From: Solibacillus sp. R5-41
GTDB taxonomy: Bacteria; Bacillota; Bacilli; Bacillales_A; Planococcaceae
Direction of reading: 5' to 3'
NCBI RefSeq assembly: GCF_002736105.1
Contig: NZ_CP024123.1
Span: forward strand, 2,224,001-2,288,000
DNA: 64,000 nucleotides
Made by a program: the position numbers and the translations under genes. Within the stretch, counting starts at the first letter, position 1. Each line of letters opens with the position of its first letter. Under the pieces are notes generated by a model. It saw only the letters and a program-made list of their open reading frames with translations, was not told where the DNA came from and searched no databases. This document shows positions 52,819 to 62,625 of this stretch, in pieces.

Positions 52819-54566
52819 AGTTTTTTCACTCCAATCATTTCATGTAAGCCTTTACCTGGTGCAACCATTGGATAGACATTTTCTAATTGCTTCACACGAC
52901 AATCAATTACTACTGGTTCATCTGATAAAATGGCTTCTGCAAAAATCGCCTCGGCTTCTGATAAATTATCAATGCGATACCCTTTAACGCCATACGCATC
53001 GGCTAACTTTACGAAATCGGGTTGGATCGGCATTAACGATTGTGAATAGCGCTCCTCGTAAAATGTTTCCTGCCATTGACGTACCATTCCTAAGCAGCTG
53101 TTGTTTAAAATTACGACTTTCACCGGTAAGTTAAACTCTTTTAACAATGCCAGCTCCTGATTCGTCATTTGGAAACCTGCATCCCCCACAATGGAAATAA
53201 CTTTCTTATCTGGACGAGCAAATTGTGCGCCAATCGCTGCTGGGAAACCGAAGCCCATCGTTCCTAAACCACCTGAAGTTACCCAGCCATGGTCATTGTT
53301 TAAGCGGTAATATTGGGCAGCCCACATTTGATGCTGACCAACATCTGTTGTGACAATAGCATCTCCACCTGTTAATTTGTGGATGATTTCAAGTGCTTGC
53401 TGCGGTAAAATTTCTTCGCCAGCTTCTGTGTACCACAATGGATACGCTTGACGACTTTCTTTTAAGTAAGCAACCCAATCGGATGTATCTGACATCGTAA
53501 AGTCTTTTTTCAATAATGCGTACAACGCTTCCTTCGCATCAGCAACAATTGGAATATCTGTCGGGACATTTTTGCCGATTTCTGCTGGGTCGATGTCAAT
53601 ATGGATAATCGTTGCATTCGGTGCAAATGTTGCTAAGTTCCCTGTTAAGCGGTCATCAAAGCGTGCGCCAATATTGAGTAATAGGTCACATTTTGTAATT
53701 GCATCATTAGCCGTTACATAACCATGCATCCCTGCCATGCCGTAAAATTGCTCATGATCACCATGGATACTCCCTAAACCAAGTAATGTATTTACAACTG
53801 GTAAATTATATTTTTCTATAAATTCAGTTAATTGATTGCGTGCATCGGCAAATAATACACCCGCTCCAGCAAGCACAAGCGGTTTTTTTGCGATTGATAA
53901 TGCTTGAATCGCCTTTTGAATTTGTAAGTAATTTGGTTTAGTTGTTGGTTGGTAACCTGGTAAATAAATTTCATCCGGTGTTTTAATTTGATCGTCCTGG
54001 AAAATTGATTGAGAAACGTTTTTCGGGAAATCGATTAATACCGGACCTTTACGACCTGTATTCGCAATATGGAATGCTTCTTGCACGATTCGTGGAATAT
54101 CTGCTACATCCTGAACTTGGTAGTTATGCTTTGTAATCGGTGTTGTAATGCCGATAATATCCGCTTCTTGGAATGCATCTGTACCAATAACTGATGTCGC
54201 CACTTGCCCTGTGAAAATGACTAATGGAATCGAATCAATCATCGCATCGGCAATTCCTGTCACTAGGTTTGTCGCACCTGGACCTGATGTCGCGATTACG
54301 ACACCGGGCTGATTTGTGACACGTGCATAACCTTCTGCTGCGTGAATGGCACCTTGCTCATGTCTTGTTAAAATATGGCGAATCGGATTGCGATAAAGCG
54401 CATCATAAATTTGTAACACGGCACCACCAGGGTAACCAAAAATTATATCAACACCTTGATCATGTAGAGACTGTACTAAAATGTCTGCACCATCTCTCGG
54501 TTTCTTTACTTGTTGATCTTCAGCTGTACTTTCGATTTCTTGCTTTGTTGAAACATTTGCACTCAT
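52815..54566 (-). CDS. ilvB: Acetolactate synthase large subunit
   Basis: 583 residues. Thiamine-diphosphate enzyme: catalytic Glu in [16 protein letters not shown], the ThDP/Mg site [18 protein letters not shown] followed by NN, and FAD-type residues in the middle domain. Makes acetolactate from pyruvate. First gene of the ilvBNC-leuABCD operon, directly behind a T-box leader. ATG after AAGGAAGGAG. Confidence 0.97.
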   Translation of the reverse strand: MSANVSTKQEIESTAEDQQVKKPRDGADILVQSLHDQGVDIIFGYPGGAVLQIYDALYRNPIRHILTRHEQGAIHAAEGYARVTNQPGVVIATSGPGATNLVTGIADAMIDSIPLVIFTGQVATSVIGTDAFQEADIIGITTPITKHNYQVQDVADIPRIVQEAFHIANTGRKGPVLIDFPKNVSQSIFQDDQIKTPDEIYLPGYQPTTKPNYLQIQKAIQALSIAKKPLVLAGAGVLFADARNQLTEFIEKYNLPVVNTLLGLGSIHGDHEQFYGMAGMHGYVTANDAITKCDLLLNIGARFDDRLTGNLATFAPNATIIHIDIDPAEIGKNVPTDIPIVADAKEALYALLKKDFTMSDTSDWVAYLKESRQAYPLWYTEAGEEILPQQALEIIHKLTGGDAIVTTDVGQHQMWAAQYYRLNNDHGWVTSGGLGTMGFGFPAAIGAQFARPDKKVISIVGDAGFQMTNQELALLKEFNLPVKVVILNNSCLGMVRQWQETFYEERYSQSLMPIQPDFVKLADAYGVKGYRIDNLSEAEAIFAEAILSDEPVVIDCRVKQLENVYPMVAPGKGLHEMIGVKKL

Positions 54567-54593
54567 ATTTGAACTCTCCTTCCTTTTTTAAGA

Positions 54594-54960
54594 AACAAAA
54601 AAGCCCTTTTATCCGCACGCAAAAGAAATCCTGTTGCGTAGGGATGAAAAAGACTTTTCATGGTACCACCCTCGTTTGTAGCGAAATTAAACATCCTTTC
54701 ACATTGCTAGTGAAAGACCATTTATTGACCCTGCTACCTCGTGAATCGTGCTGATACTAGATTTACACTTTAGCTAATGCTAAAAAGTGCTAAAAAATCT
54801 AGCGGACGATTCATTAATAACGAGCACTTCGAATGTGCCCGGAGCTATCTAATGGCAAAATGCGTTTAATAGCTCACTCCGAGGGGATGTCGGATACAGT
54901 TGTATCGCCGGCTTCCACCACTGCCGGCTCTCTGGTAAATACAATGCTCTGTAACCTTTA
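54594..54960 (-). ncRNA. T-box riboswitch leader of ilvB
   Basis: Minus strand: a long stem I (AGAGAGCCGGC...GCCGGC, 54914-54933), a candidate specifier region CCCCTCGGAGTGAGC with CTC (Leu) at 54881-54883, the T-box AGGGTGGTACCA (54661-54672) and a terminator stem ACGCAA/TTGCGT with GGGCTTTTTT (54594-54650). Uncharged tRNA pairing should favour the antiterminator. The leucine specifier is inferred from position and from operon content. Confidence 0.9.
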
Positions 54961-54996
54961 ACCTCATCAACGTTTTAACATATTAAATTTTCATCT

Positions 54997-56667
54997 TTAG
55001 ATTTTCATGACGCCACCTTGAGAAGCATTCGTTACTAATGCTGAGTAACGAGCTAACCAGCCGCGCTTAATTTTTGGTTCAAATACTGGTAATTTTGTAC
55101 GACGTTCCGCTAATACTTCATCGGATACTTGTAAGTTAATCGTACGTGCTGGTAAGTCAATTTCGATAATATCACCATTTTCAACTAAAGCGATTGGACC
55201 GCCTTCTGCTGCTTCTGGTGAAATATGACCAATGGAAATTCCGCGTGATGCGCCACTAAAACGACCATCTGTTATTAACGCAACTTTTGTTCCTAGCCCT
55301 CGCCCTTGAATCGCTGACGTTGGCGCAAGCATTTCCGGCATTCCCGGACCACCTTTTGGCCCCTCATATCGGATAACAACGACATGCCCCTCACTTACTT
55401 CACCATTATCAATAGCTTCCTGAGCATCTTCTTGTGAGCTAAATACAATCGCCTCACCAGTAAATACTTTAATCGATGGATCCACCGCACCTACTTTAAT
55501 AACGGAGCCTTCTGGTGCGATATTGCCGAATAATACAGACAAACCACCCACTGCACTATATGGATTATCTTTCGTGCGAATTACATTTTCATTTGTAATA
55601 TGGTAATCCTTCACAAGTTCACGCATCGTTAAGCCCGTAATAGTCGGGCGATCTGGATGAATGGCGCCTGGAATTTTTGTTAATTCATTAATAATAGCTT
55701 GTACGCCACCTGCTTTATTAATATCATCCATCGAAATATCCGATGCTGGCATAATTTTTGCTATATACGGTACACGCTCTGCTACTTTATTAATCTCTTC
55801 AATGTTATAGTCAATTTCCGCCTCATTGGCAATGGCTAATGTGTGCAGCACCGTATTTGTCGAGCCACCCATTGCCATATCTAACGCAAAGGCATCATCA
55901 ATTGCTTCTTTTGTAATGATGTCACGAGGTTTAACGTCCTCTTTAATCATGCGAACTAAGTGTTTTGCTGCATCTTTTATGAGCTGGTGTCGCTCTGCAC
56001 TTGTCGCTACGATTGTTCCGTTACCTGGAAGTGCTACACCGAGCATCTCCATTAAACAGTTCATCGAGTTGGCAGTGAACATTCCTGAGCAAGAACCACA
56101 TGTTGGACAGGCGTTGTTTTCAATATCAAGCAACTCTTCAGCAGTCATCGTACCTGCTTTATGAGCACCTACCCCTTCAAATACACTCGTCAGTGATAAT
56201 TGCTTGCCACTTGCCGATGTACCTGCTTCCATAGGACCACCTGATACGAACACAGATGGAACGTTCGTGCGTACAGCTGCCATTAACATTCCTGGTGTAA
56301 TTTTGTCACAGTTTGGAATGTAGAAAACACCGTCAAACCAGTGTGCATTAATAACCGTTTCAGCAGAGTCTGCAATAATTTCACGCGATGGTAAGGAATA
56401 ACGCATTCCAATATGTCCCATTGCGATTCCATCATCAACACCGATCGTATTGAACTCGAATGGAATACCGCCTGCTTCAATAATGGCTTCCTTTACAACG
56501 TCTGCAAATTCGCGTAAATGAACGTGTCCTGGAATAATATCAATATAAGAGTTACAAACACCGATGAATGGCTTCTCTAAATCTCTTGCCTTCACTTTCC
56601 CCGTAGCGTATAAAAGACTACGGTGTGGAGCTCGGTCAACCCCTAATTTAATCATATCGCTTCTCAT
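54997..56667 (-). CDS. ilvD: Dihydroxy-acid dehydratase
   Basis: 556 residues. Fe-S cluster cysteines in [12 protein letters not shown] and [19 protein letters not shown]; metal site [19 protein letters not shown]. Dehydrates dihydroxyisovalerate to 2-ketoisovalerate, the step between ilvC and leuA. ATG at 56667 after GAGGGGCG. It lies upstream of the T-box and has its own promoter (57016-57045), so it escapes T-box control of the rest unless read-through adds to the operon. Confidence 0.97.
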   Translation of the reverse strand: MRSDMIKLGVDRAPHRSLLYATGKVKARDLEKPFIGVCNSYIDIIPGHVHLREFADVVKEAIIEAGGIPFEFNTIGVDDGIAMGHIGMRYSLPSREIIADSAETVINAHWFDGVFYIPNCDKITPGMLMAAVRTNVPSVFVSGGPMEAGTSASGKQLSLTSVFEGVGAHKAGTMTAEELLDIENNACPTCGSCSGMFTANSMNCLMEMLGVALPGNGTIVATSAERHQLIKDAAKHLVRMIKEDVKPRDIITKEAIDDAFALDMAMGGSTNTVLHTLAIANEAEIDYNIEEINKVAERVPYIAKIMPASDISMDDINKAGGVQAIINELTKIPGAIHPDRPTITGLTMRELVKDYHITNENVIRTKDNPYSAVGGLSVLFGNIAPEGSVIKVGAVDPSIKVFTGEAIVFSSQEDAQEAIDNGEVSEGHVVVIRYEGPKGGPGMPEMLAPTSAIQGRGLGTKVALITDGRFSGASRGISIGHISPEAAEGGPIALVENGDIIEIDLPARTINLQVSDEVLAERRTKLPVFEPKIKRGWLARYSALVTNASQGGVMKI

Positions 56668-56772
56668 TTCTAAACGCCCCTCAACGTAATCCATTTACTT
56701 TCAAGTACATGTATTTACAACTTATTTTATTAGAAATATAGATGGCCTTGACTCACTTTCTACCATCCTATT

Positions 56773-56900
56773 CAATTACGCCTTAGCGTAATTACGTCTA
56801 GATTTTTTCAGCTGGCTTTTGAACACCCCTTGAATAGGAAATTAAAACCTTATTCATCTCACCAACTATAAAAATTAGGAGTTTTCTGCTGAAAAAAAGA
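56773..56900 (-). repeat. Family C element in the ilvD leader
   Basis: Minus-strand TTCAGCAGAAAACTCC, ATAGTTGGTGAGATGAAT, GCCAGCTGAA, then CTAGACGTAATTACGCTAAG and GCGTAATTG. It lacks the middle part of the 62.3 kb copy. The terminal hairpin AATTACGC/GCGTAATT is perfect. It ends about 105 bases before ilvD, in gene orientation. Confidence 0.7.
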
Positions 56901-57015
56901 TGTAATAGTCAGTCCTTCTTTCTACCTTGAACTTCTAACGCGTAACCGTTTCAATGATTCTTTCAAGTTCAAAATTTGAGTTGGAATTACTAAGTTGGTG
57001 TACTAAATTGTTGTT

Positions 57016-57045
57016 ATCATAGTACGAATGAATAGTGGTCGTCAA
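57016..57045 (-). promoter_or_regulatory. Promoter of ilvD
   Basis: TTGACG (57040-57045), 18-base spacer, TATGAT (57016-57021). This leaves a leader of about 340 bases before ilvD containing the family C element; no T-box motif is present in it. Confidence 0.6.
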
Positions 57046-57222
57046 CACTATTTTTTAATTATTTAAACAATTCAAAAAGTTTACGTTTGATTGAAATCGC
57101 TTTCATCGTGGAACCTGGGCGTTTTATGCTCGTAAAATACTTTATTACAGAAAATTGAATTTTTTGTTTTTTCTTAATAATTAGGTTATAAGAGTTGCGC
57201 GTAACTTTTTTTCGAAACAAAA

Positions 57223-57262
57223 AAGAAGAGAACCCGATTGTTCGGAATGTTCCCTTCTCTTC
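57223..57262 (-). terminator. Terminator of the lactone oxidase operon
   Basis: Minus-strand GAAGAGAAGGGAACATTC pairs with GGGTTCTCTTC, followed by TTTTTTG. Confidence 0.8.
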
Positions 57263-57275
57263 ATCTCGTATTCTT

Positions 57276-58595
57276 CTATTTAAAAATATTTCTAAAATAT
57301 GATGTTAAAAAGATATCGTGTGGATCATACATTTGTCGCAGTTCATTGAATTTAGCCACATTTGGGTAATAATTTTCGATATTATCGCGGTTATATTTGT
57401 TCATTTTGCCCCAATGTGGTCGCCCATTGTATTTCAGCATCATGTCATGCACCCAAGCAAAATAGCTCGATTCGTCCATTCCTTTATACATATGAAACGC
57501 CAGGAACGCACTTTCTTCTTCCTGAGTCGGACTTAAATAGCCTGTTTCGCCTGCAGTTGTACGACATTCAATTGGGAAATGAACATCAAATTGTTGACGC
57601 GCAAATACATAGTTCACTTCTTCTATACACGCTTCAAACTGATTAACAGGAATCGCATATTCCGTTTCTACAAACTTTACGCTACGCGGAGACGGGTAAA
57701 CTTCATAACTAATATCTGTACGGTGCTCTTGACCAACCGCAACCGAACATAATTTACTAATCGGCAAACTAAGGGATGGCTTCCATTTACAAATTTCCGA
57801 TGCGACGAAAAATGCACCGTTCTCAATGACTTGTACCTTCGTTCGATCTACCAACTTTTGCAATTTCGATTGGGCAATCGGATCCACTTGCTTCATCTTT
57901 TTCACTTGGATTTGATCGCTTCCTGGGAAGTAAAACCATTCAACATTGCGATTTTCACGGATCGTTTGTTGGAAGTTATCCACCTCTATTTGGAAATCGC
58001 TTCTTTCCGATGTATATTCTAAGCTATACAACGGCATGACATGAATCGTAACTGTTACGAGGATGCCTAATAAGCCCAATGACACATGCAACGCCTCTGA
58101 CAGTGCATCTGGTCTGCGCTCTTGTTCGAAATACTCCCCCTCACCGGTCACAATGCCCCAGCGTTTCACCATCGAAGAAAATGAACCGAGCGTAACCCCG
58201 GTTCCATGCGTTCCCGTCGAAATGGCACCCGCTAATGTTTGATATTGAATATCCCCCATATTAATGAGCGCTAATCCATACTCTGCTAAAATCGGACCGA
58301 CTTCATGCAAATACGTTCCCGCATAAAAAGTCGCAGTTTGTGTTTCTTTATCTACCTGAATAAGTCCTCGTAAATTATGTAATGTTAGTGCAGATTGCTC
58401 TGGCATGGCAATCGGACTGAATGAATGCGCAGCACCTGTTACACGAATCGTTTTTTTTGAAAATGTATGCTCCTTCACAATCGCACATACCTCATCAATC
58501 GATTGTGGTGCATAAAATTGACTTGGATAGGATAAATAGCTTCCTGACCAATTTGTCCATTTTGCCCCGTTCCGCCATTTTTTTATAGAAAACAT
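57276..58595 (-). CDS. FAD-linked sugar-lactone/alditol oxidase
   Basis: 439 residues. VAO-type FAD domain with VTGAAHSFSPIA and GAISTGTHGTGVTLGSFSSM; C-terminal ALO domain with the end HWGKMNKYN and FNELRQMYDPHDIFL. This is the D-arabinono-1,4-lactone/L-gulonolactone oxidase family, which reduces O2 to H2O2; the substrate is not certain. It starts inside the preceding PLP-enzyme gene (13-base overlap), so the two products are made together. Confidence 0.88.
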   Translation of the reverse strand: MFSIKKWRNGAKWTNWSGSYLSYPSQFYAPQSIDEVCAIVKEHTFSKKTIRVTGAAHSFSPIAMPEQSALTLHNLRGLIQVDKETQTATFYAGTYLHEVGPILAEYGLALINMGDIQYQTLAGAISTGTHGTGVTLGSFSSMVKRWGIVTGEGEYFEQERRPDALSEALHVSLGLLGILVTVTIHVMPLYSLEYTSERSDFQIEVDNFQQTIRENRNVEWFYFPGSDQIQVKKMKQVDPIAQSKLQKLVDRTKVQVIENGAFFVASEICKWKPSLSLPISKLCSVAVGQEHRTDISYEVYPSPRSVKFVETEYAIPVNQFEACIEEVNYVFARQQFDVHFPIECRTTAGETGYLSPTQEEESAFLAFHMYKGMDESSYFAWVHDMMLKYNGRPHWGKMNKYNRDNIENYYPNVAKFNELRQMYDPHDIFLTSYFRNIFK

Positions 58596-59758
58596 TGCCC
58601 ATCCCCCCGATATGTTTGAATCGACCCAAAGTACTTACCATCTTTTACTGCATGTAATACTTGAAATCGCTCACATAGCTCCCCAGCTTTTGAATGGCGC
58701 AAGTAAAGCGTATCACCAATGTTGACCGTGCCTTTCTTAACAACAACCGGTGTTTGCACTTCCCCAGCACCTTCTTGTGGTAAAAATTCAAAACGATCCG
58801 CTTCCACAAAGGACGGCAATCGATCTTTTCCTACTGCGCCTGACGCAATATAGCCTCCACCATGGCAAACGACGATATTTGGAGCAAACTGTCGTGTAAC
58901 ACGCAGGGCAAATCCAACTGCTGGTACTAATGATAATGTATCATAACGATCAAATAATGCCGGGGCAAAGAATGCAGAGCCTACTGTAATTTCCGTAACA
59001 TCTTGTTGCTGCGCGGTATATTGCATACTGCCTGACCCCCCAGCATTGACGAATTTTACATTATTTAAGCTTTTAACATGGGCCACAGCAAATTGACGAA
59101 AGGCTGTCACTTTCTTTTTAGATTGCTTTTTTAATGTACGGATCAGTGTAGTTTGTAAGCCGAACAGCTGCGAGGATTGATCGGCGACACCCGCAATTTG
59201 CGCATCATAGCCCATGACACCACTAACCGTAACCGAATCAAGTGCTTGTAATAGATCTGTCAGTTCATTTAATGCCTGGAAGTTTGCAATGGGTGAACGT
59301 TTTGATCCAAAGTACAGCACTTGAAAATCTGTTGAAACATTTACATCAATACAAATTTCAAATACGATCCCCTCTGCTTTTGCAATTGTATTTAACAATT
59401 TAGCTTGCTCAATCGCATCAACCATGAACGTAATGGACTTACCTTTTTTCACCCAATCTGCAAGAAGCATAATGGACTGTTTTTCGTATACCGGGTAGCC
59501 AATTAGAAATTCGTCTAAGCCTTCTTCAAGTAAAAAAAATGTTTCGCTTGCTGTAAACGTCATAAAACCGGCGCAATGATTTATTCGCTTTGAAATATAG
59601 CTCAACAGAGGCGCAGATCGGATTGATTTTGTCGCGATTCGGATCTTTTTTTGTCCACATGCTTCATTTACAAATGCGATATTTTGTTCTAAAGCATCGA
59701 GATCAAGCCATGCAAAAGGCCGTTCGATTTCAGAGAAAACTCGTTCAAATTTTTCCAA
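58583..59758 (-). CDS. Fold type III PLP enzyme, D-threonine-aldolase/amino-acid-deaminase-like
   Basis: 391 residues. Alanine-racemase-like barrel with the PLP Lys in IRIATKSIRSAPLL (Lys44) and a C-terminal domain containing VVCHGGGYIASGAVGKDR, as in D-threonine aldolase/D-serine dehydratase relatives that use a metal. The reaction is inferred only to class. TTG start after GGAGTGAACGGAG. Overlaps the lactone oxidase gene; I recall this pairing in other bacteria, often annotated as amino acid deaminase/aldolase plus oxidase. Confidence 0.8.
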   Translation of the reverse strand: MEKFERVFSEIERPFAWLDLDALEQNIAFVNEACGQKKIRIATKSIRSAPLLSYISKRINHCAGFMTFTASETFFLLEEGLDEFLIGYPVYEKQSIMLLADWVKKGKSITFMVDAIEQAKLLNTIAKAEGIVFEICIDVNVSTDFQVLYFGSKRSPIANFQALNELTDLLQALDSVTVSGVMGYDAQIAGVADQSSQLFGLQTTLIRTLKKQSKKKVTAFRQFAVAHVKSLNNVKFVNAGGSGSMQYTAQQQDVTEITVGSAFFAPALFDRYDTLSLVPAVGFALRVTRQFAPNIVVCHGGGYIASGAVGKDRLPSFVEADRFEFLPQEGAGEVQTPVVVKKGTVNIGDTLYLRHSKAGELCERFQVLHAVKDGKYFGSIQTYRGDGQCFL

Positions 59759-59856
59759 CTCCGTTCACTCCTTCGTTTTTAATAATTCGCCCTTAAGAAA
59801 TAATTCCCCTGCTAATTCTAAAGAAATTGTAGGTATTACCCTTATAAACTAGTATC

Positions 59857-59942
59857 AATTACCCTTCTGCGTAATTGCGTACAAATTTTGAATTGTACTA
59901 ATATAGGGTTTTGCCTAAGTTCGTCGCATTCATCTCAATTCA
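59857..59942 (-). repeat. Family C element upstream of the PLP-enzyme operon
   Basis: Minus-strand AGATGAATGCGACGAACT, TAGGCAAAAC, CAATTCAAAATTTGTACGC then AATTACGCAGAAGGGTAATT. Terminal hairpin CAATTAC/GTAATTG is perfect although the loop differs. It ends about 99 bases before the gene, in gene orientation. Confidence 0.6.
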
Positions 59943-59945
59943 AAA

Positions 59946-59985
59946 GAAAAAAGCTATTTTGAATTCAATCAAAATAGCTTTTTTA
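59946..59985. terminator. Bidirectional terminator
   Basis: AAAAAAGCTATTTT pairs with AAAATAGCTTTTTT around GAATTCAATC. Confidence 0.85.
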
Positions 59986-60005
59986 TTTAATAACTTATAT
60001 GTTAC

Positions 60006-60113
60006 TTATTTTAATAGCATTAATTCAAGCGCAAAATTTATTATAAACAAACTATGGATACCAACAAAAATTAATCCTTGACGGTTCAGTTTTTTCATTA
60101 AAGCTAAGTCCAT
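60006..60113 (-). CDS. Small membrane protein, 35 residues
   Basis: ATG six bases after GAGGTG; MDLALMKKLNRQGLIFVGIH then SLFIINFALELMLLK: a short basic head and one hydrophobic helix. The stop is followed within 25 bases by a strong terminator. Ribosome site and terminator support a real small gene; function unknown. Confidence 0.55.
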   Translation of the reverse strand: MDLALMKKLNRQGLIFVGIHSLFIINFALELMLLK

Positions 60114-60266
60114 GTTCATCACCTCTTCATTTGAGTTAATAAAACTATACAACAAACAAGGTCAAAAATCAAAACTTTTTGTACAATTTGTGAACTATCT
60201 TTCATCCATTCTTCATTTTTTCATGTCATAATAGATGCAAGACATTTTTTTAAGGAGGGTTTATCG

Positions 60267-60812
60267 ATGTTAAAAAAAGCTTTAATTGTAATTGATTACA
60301 CGTATGATTTTGTCGCAACAGATGGAAAATTAACTTGTGGAGCTCCTGGACAAGCGATTGAAGGGACGATTACTTCCTTAATTGAACAGTTTATGAAGGA
60401 GCAAGACGTGGTCGTTTTTGCGAATGATTTACATTTTGAACAAGATCCGTATCATCCTGAAACGGTGCTTTTCCCACCTCATAACATTATAGGAACACCT
60501 GGCCGTGACTTATACGGTATGGTAAAAGATGCCTATGAGCAGTATAAGGATCAGGTCATTTCATTTGATAAAACACGATACAGCGCATTTGCAGGGACGA
60601 ACTTGGATATTTTATTGCGCGCTCGAAACATTTCAGAAGTAGTACTTGTTGGCGTTTGTACCGATATTTGTGTGTTACACACAGCTGTTGACGCATATAA
60701 TTTAGGGTATACGATTACCGTGCCAAAGGATGGTGTGGCAAGCTTTAACGTGGCTGGGCATAACTGGGCACTGCAGCATTTCCAAACGACACTTGGTGCA
60801 AAGATTCTTTAA
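60267..60812 (+). CDS. pncA: Nicotinamidase
   Basis: 181 residues. Catalytic Asp10 (VIDYTYDF), Lys102 (FDKTRYSAF) and Cys135 (GVCTDICVLHTA); metal ligands from NDLHFEQDPYHPE (Asp54, His56) and His72. The DPYHPET, LFPPHNI and GTPGRDLYG run is that of Bacillus YueJ-type nicotinamidases, which convert nicotinamide to nicotinate in NAD salvage. ATG after AAGGAGGG. Monocistronic. Confidence 0.88.
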   Translation: MLKKALIVIDYTYDFVATDGKLTCGAPGQAIEGTITSLIEQFMKEQDVVVFANDLHFEQDPYHPETVLFPPHNIIGTPGRDLYGMVKDAYEQYKDQVISFDKTRYSAFAGTNLDILLRARNISEVVLVGVCTDICVLHTAVDAYNLGYTITVPKDGVASFNVAGHNWALQHFQTTLGAKIL

Positions 60813-60906
60813 AAATTTTTCTTTTCAACGTTTAACTTTCAGATTTCAGGAAATAATTAAGTAGATACCATTATCATTCTTAATCTTTCAAAAGGAGTTG
60901 AACAAC

Positions 60907-61164
60907 ATGATCAGTTTCATTTGGTTTTTAATCATCGGCGGTTTGCTAGGATGGTTAGCGGGCGTTATATTAGGGAAAGATGTTCCAGGCGGAATTATTG
61001 GTAATATTATTGCGGGAATCATCGGCTCATGGATTGGTAGTATGGTTTTAGGTAACTGGGGTTGGCAAGTATCTGACTTCTATGTATTCCCTGCTCTTAT
61101 TGGTGCCATTGTTTTAATATTTATCGTAAGCTTAATTTTAAAATCCATGCGCAAAGCAACGTAA
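60907..61164 (+). CDS. GlsB/YeaQ/YmgE family small membrane protein
   Basis: 85 residues, Gly-rich with three hydrophobic helices: IGGLLGWLAGVILGKDVPGG, IIGNIIAGIIGSWIGSMVLG and a last helix. The family is linked to stress responses (transglycosylase-associated proteins) without a defined activity. ATG at 60907, nine bases after AAAGGAG; the TTG at 60898 adjoins that site. Confidence 0.88.
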   Translation: MISFIWFLIIGGLLGWLAGVILGKDVPGGIIGNIIAGIIGSWIGSMVLGNWGWQVSDFYVFPALIGAIVLIFIVSLILKSMRKAT

Positions 61165-61214
61165 TTTTTAAAAGATATGGAAGATAAAGGGATAATCACC
61201 CTCTTTATACTAGG

Positions 61215-61254
61215 AAAAGGCATTCAGAATGATGTTTCATCTGAGTGCCTTTTG
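61215..61254 (+). terminator. Terminator
   Basis: AAAAGGCATTCAGA pairs with TCTGAGTGCCTTTT. Confidence 0.8.
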
Positions 61255-61466
61255 TCGTTAATAAGATAAATTTTTATCACACTTTGAATCTTCAAAATAA
61301 GTGATATTTGATAATGTTTCACTAAGAAATCCACCTTGAAGTTAGCTGAAATTTGCTAAATTGGAAAGGAATCATAAGCAAAAAATTATCCTAAAAAAAC
61401 AAAGTATGCTTATTCTCAAAAATATTGTACGATAGGAATGATGATCGACAGAAAGAGGTTCAACTA

Positions 61467-62096
61467 ATGGAATCAAAGAAACTACAAATCAAACAACCAA
61501 AATATCAAACAATTGCTGAAGATATTGCTTCTAAAATTGTCGAAAAAAAATATATTGTTGGTGAAAAAATTTATGCCCGCTCATCGCTCGCATCCCAATA
61601 CAATGTGTCAGCAGAAACAGCGCGTCGTGCCATTGCAGTCTTGCAGGATTTGGACATTGTGGAAGCGACAAAAGGAAGTGGCGTTATTATTACTTCGTAT
61701 GAAAATGCCGCAAAATTTGTCCATCGGCTTGAAGGTGTTCAATCCATTTGGGAGTTGCAATCTACCTTACAACAAAGCATTGATAAACAAATCGTCGAGC
61801 TAACAACATTAAAAGAAACGACAAAGGAATTGATTAATCGAACAAATCGTTTCCGTAATATTAATCCGTTCGTTCCGTTTCAATTAGAAATTACCGAAAA
61901 TTGCCCTTTTTTGTACAAGAATATTGGCGAAATCAATTTTTGGCAAAATACAAGAGCAACAATCGTTGGTATACGAAAAGACGACCATTTAATCATGTCT
62001 CCCGGTCCATATGCAACACTTGATGCTGGCAATGTTATTTACTTTATCGGTGATGATGAATCATTAGCAAATGCGCAACAATTTTTACAACTTTAG
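61467..62096 (+). CDS. busR: BusR-like regulator (GntR HTH + RCK_C domain)
   Basis: 209 residues. Winged HTH of GntR type (10-75: YQTIAEDIASKIVEKKYIVG, YNVSAETARRAIAVLQDLDI), a predicted coiled coil (90-125) and an RCK_C/TrkA-C domain (135-208: TRATIVGIRKDDHLIMSPGP). This architecture is that of BusR, which binds cyclic di-AMP and represses the betaine transporter genes busAB/opuA in Lactococcus and streptococci. The next genes are OpuA-type, supporting the same role. ATG at 61467 after AGAGG (eight bases). Confidence 0.8.
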   Translation: MESKKLQIKQPKYQTIAEDIASKIVEKKYIVGEKIYARSSLASQYNVSAETARRAIAVLQDLDIVEATKGSGVIITSYENAAKFVHRLEGVQSIWELQSTLQQSIDKQIVELTTLKETTKELINRTNRFRNINPFVPFQLEITENCPFLYKNIGEINFWQNTRATIVGIRKDDHLIMSPGPYATLDAGNVIYFIGDDESLANAQQFLQL

Positions 62097-62157
62097 CCAT
62101 AGTAAAATAAGGGCAATCTAACCGTCCCTTTTACAATCAAAATAATTAATTTTTATA

Positions 62158-62201
62158 AAGCCGAAACGCTGTTAAATCAACGTTTCGGCTTTTTATTTTT
62201 T
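62158..62201 (+). terminator. Terminator of the BusR-like gene
   Basis: AAGCCGAAACG pairs with CGTTTCGGCTT, then TTTATTTTTT. Confidence 0.9.
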
Positions 62202-62285
62202 GCATTTTACAGGCACACCTCCCCCTTTTAGGAAAGGTATCACTTTTTATTACACTACAATATAAATTCGAATCACTCATTTGAC

Positions 62286-62325
62286 AAAAGTAACAACTTA
62301 CCGTTAACATTAAGTTGTTACTTTG
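62286..62325. promoter_or_regulatory. Long palindrome upstream of opuA, candidate operator
   Basis: AAAGTAACAACTT and AAGTTGTTACTTT are perfect 13-base arms around ACCGTTAACATT. It is placed between the BusR-like gene and opuA and lacks a T-run, so an operator or a non-terminating hairpin is more likely than a terminator. Confidence 0.45.
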
Positions 62326-62345
62326 TTCAAAGCGTAACAATTTTA

Positions 62346-62597
62346 TCTTCATTCAGCAGAAGACTCCCATCTCAATAGGTGGCGTGATGAATGCAAGTAT
62401 AGCTTTTTACTGTGGACTTCCAAACGCTAACTGAATGAAGATATAGCCCACGGCGGATGTCAAGGATTTTGAAAGGAGTCAATATTAGGAAGTTTGCCTA
62501 TGGTCTTCGCATCCATGCGACAACGGCTAACTGACTTGCATCGTGCAGGCCTAAGCACAATACAAAATTCTGACGCAATTACGCTAAGGCGAAATTG
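62346..62597 (+). repeat. Family C element, longest copy, upstream of opuA
   Basis: First hairpin arms TCTTCATTCAG/CTGAATGAAGA enclose CTCCCATCTCAATAGGTGG; then CACGGCGGATGTCAAGGATT, GAAAGGAGTCAATATTAGG, CATGGATGCG-type stem (62510-62523), TGCATCGTGCAGGC, and the terminal hairpin CAATTACGC/GCGAAATTG. It ends 28 bases before the opuA ATP-binding gene, in gene orientation. Confidence 0.75.
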
Positions 62598-62625
62598 ACA
62601 TAAATAAGAAAGTAGATGTGATGAA

